Positions 63,889 through 64,000 of a stretch of 64,000 nt of DNA are shown here, one piece after another. Numbering within the stretch: position 1 is the stretch's first letter; each line of letters begins with the position of its first letter. Origin of the DNA: an uncultured Lachnospiraceae bacterium. GTDB taxonomy: Bacteria; Bacillota; Clostridia; Lachnospirales; Lachnospiraceae. The stretch is taken from positions 1 to 64,000 of the forward strand of contig CAMNSZ010000008.1 of the NCBI GenBank assembly GCA_946557105.1, written 5' to 3'. The notes below the pieces were generated by a model that was not told the origin of the DNA, ran no database searches, and saw only the letters and a program-made list of their open reading frames with translations. A program made the translations under genes and the position numbers.

Positions 63889-64000
63889 AGCAACACAATC
63901 CTTTCACCAATCCATTGCTTTATCAAAGCAAATCAAAGTATAGCATACGAAACGCAAAAAAGAAATAGTAAATTTCCCGAAACCCTATTAAATACTGGAT

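Overview
The window looks like a chromosomal segment of an anaerobic Firmicute of the Lachnospiraceae/Clostridia type. The evidence is moderate-to-low GC, strong AGGAGG ribosome-binding sites, TTGACA/TATAAT-type promoters, DUF951-rpsF-ssb-rpsR and gdpP-rplI-dnaB gene orders, a pyruvate formate-lyase locus, spore-type cell-wall hydrolases, and an F-type ATPase whose c subunit carries a Na+-type ligand set. No CRISPR array, rRNA, prophage or intact insertion sequence was seen.

Layout. 1-4600: two tRNAs (Glu partial, Cys), an aldo/keto reductase, a DUF3737 protein, a DUF1624 acyltransferase-like membrane protein, a sirtuin, and a two-gene operon (zinc ribbon, DUF2085). 4950-6225: dtd and a decayed gene. 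6226-8540: YdcF, DUF951, rpsF-ssb-rpsR. 8571-17171: an accessory block with an orphan LytTR regulator, a tandemly duplicated cassette (small secreted Cys/His protein plus large lipoprotein, twice), then a three-gene ABC-2 exporter. 17387-23266: U32-like protein, gdpP-rplI-dnaB, MerR regulator. 23292-27276 (minus strand): fermentation locus in which pyruvate formate-lyase is split into a 679-aa body and an 80-aa glycyl-radical domain, with a 67-aa Cys-tailed relative of that domain between them, then pflA and a 2[4Fe-4S] ferredoxin. 27486-32935: a secreted C-terminally anchored protein and a DUF1858 protein that share a duplicated hairpin leader, mecA, a candidate ~300-nt structured RNA with its own promoter, and a GH18 wall hydrolase. 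32936-39600: a probable acquired island (two-component system, ABC ATPase, permease fused to an M1-type peptidase, second permease, FtsX permease remnant) with GC-richer transporter genes. 39621-46339: class B sortase with its VPKTG substrate, CwlD-like amidase, Sua5, rpiB, upp, dCMP deaminase, SleB-domain hydrolase. 46344-54316: DUF402 protein and the full ATP synthase operon. 54370-63888: conserved hypothetical, methyltransferase, a large membrane-anchored protein with a degenerate C39-like C-terminus next to an intact C39 peptidase, bioY with two candidate BirA operators, a long divergent prs, and the DnaC/DnaI-like loader with a DnaD-domain protein.

How it fits together. Housekeeping functions are replication initiation (dnaB, loader, DnaD), ribosomal proteins, c-di-AMP turnover (gdpP), nucleotide salvage and PRPP supply (upp, dCMP deaminase, prs), fermentation (PFL, PFL activase, ferredoxin) and ion-gradient energetics (ATP synthase). 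The least explained elements are the LytTR-linked duplicated cassette, the three-part PFL locus with its Cys-tailed mini-protein, the candidate structured RNA upstream of 30768, and the duplicated hairpin leader. All family assignments come from reading motifs. No database search was run.
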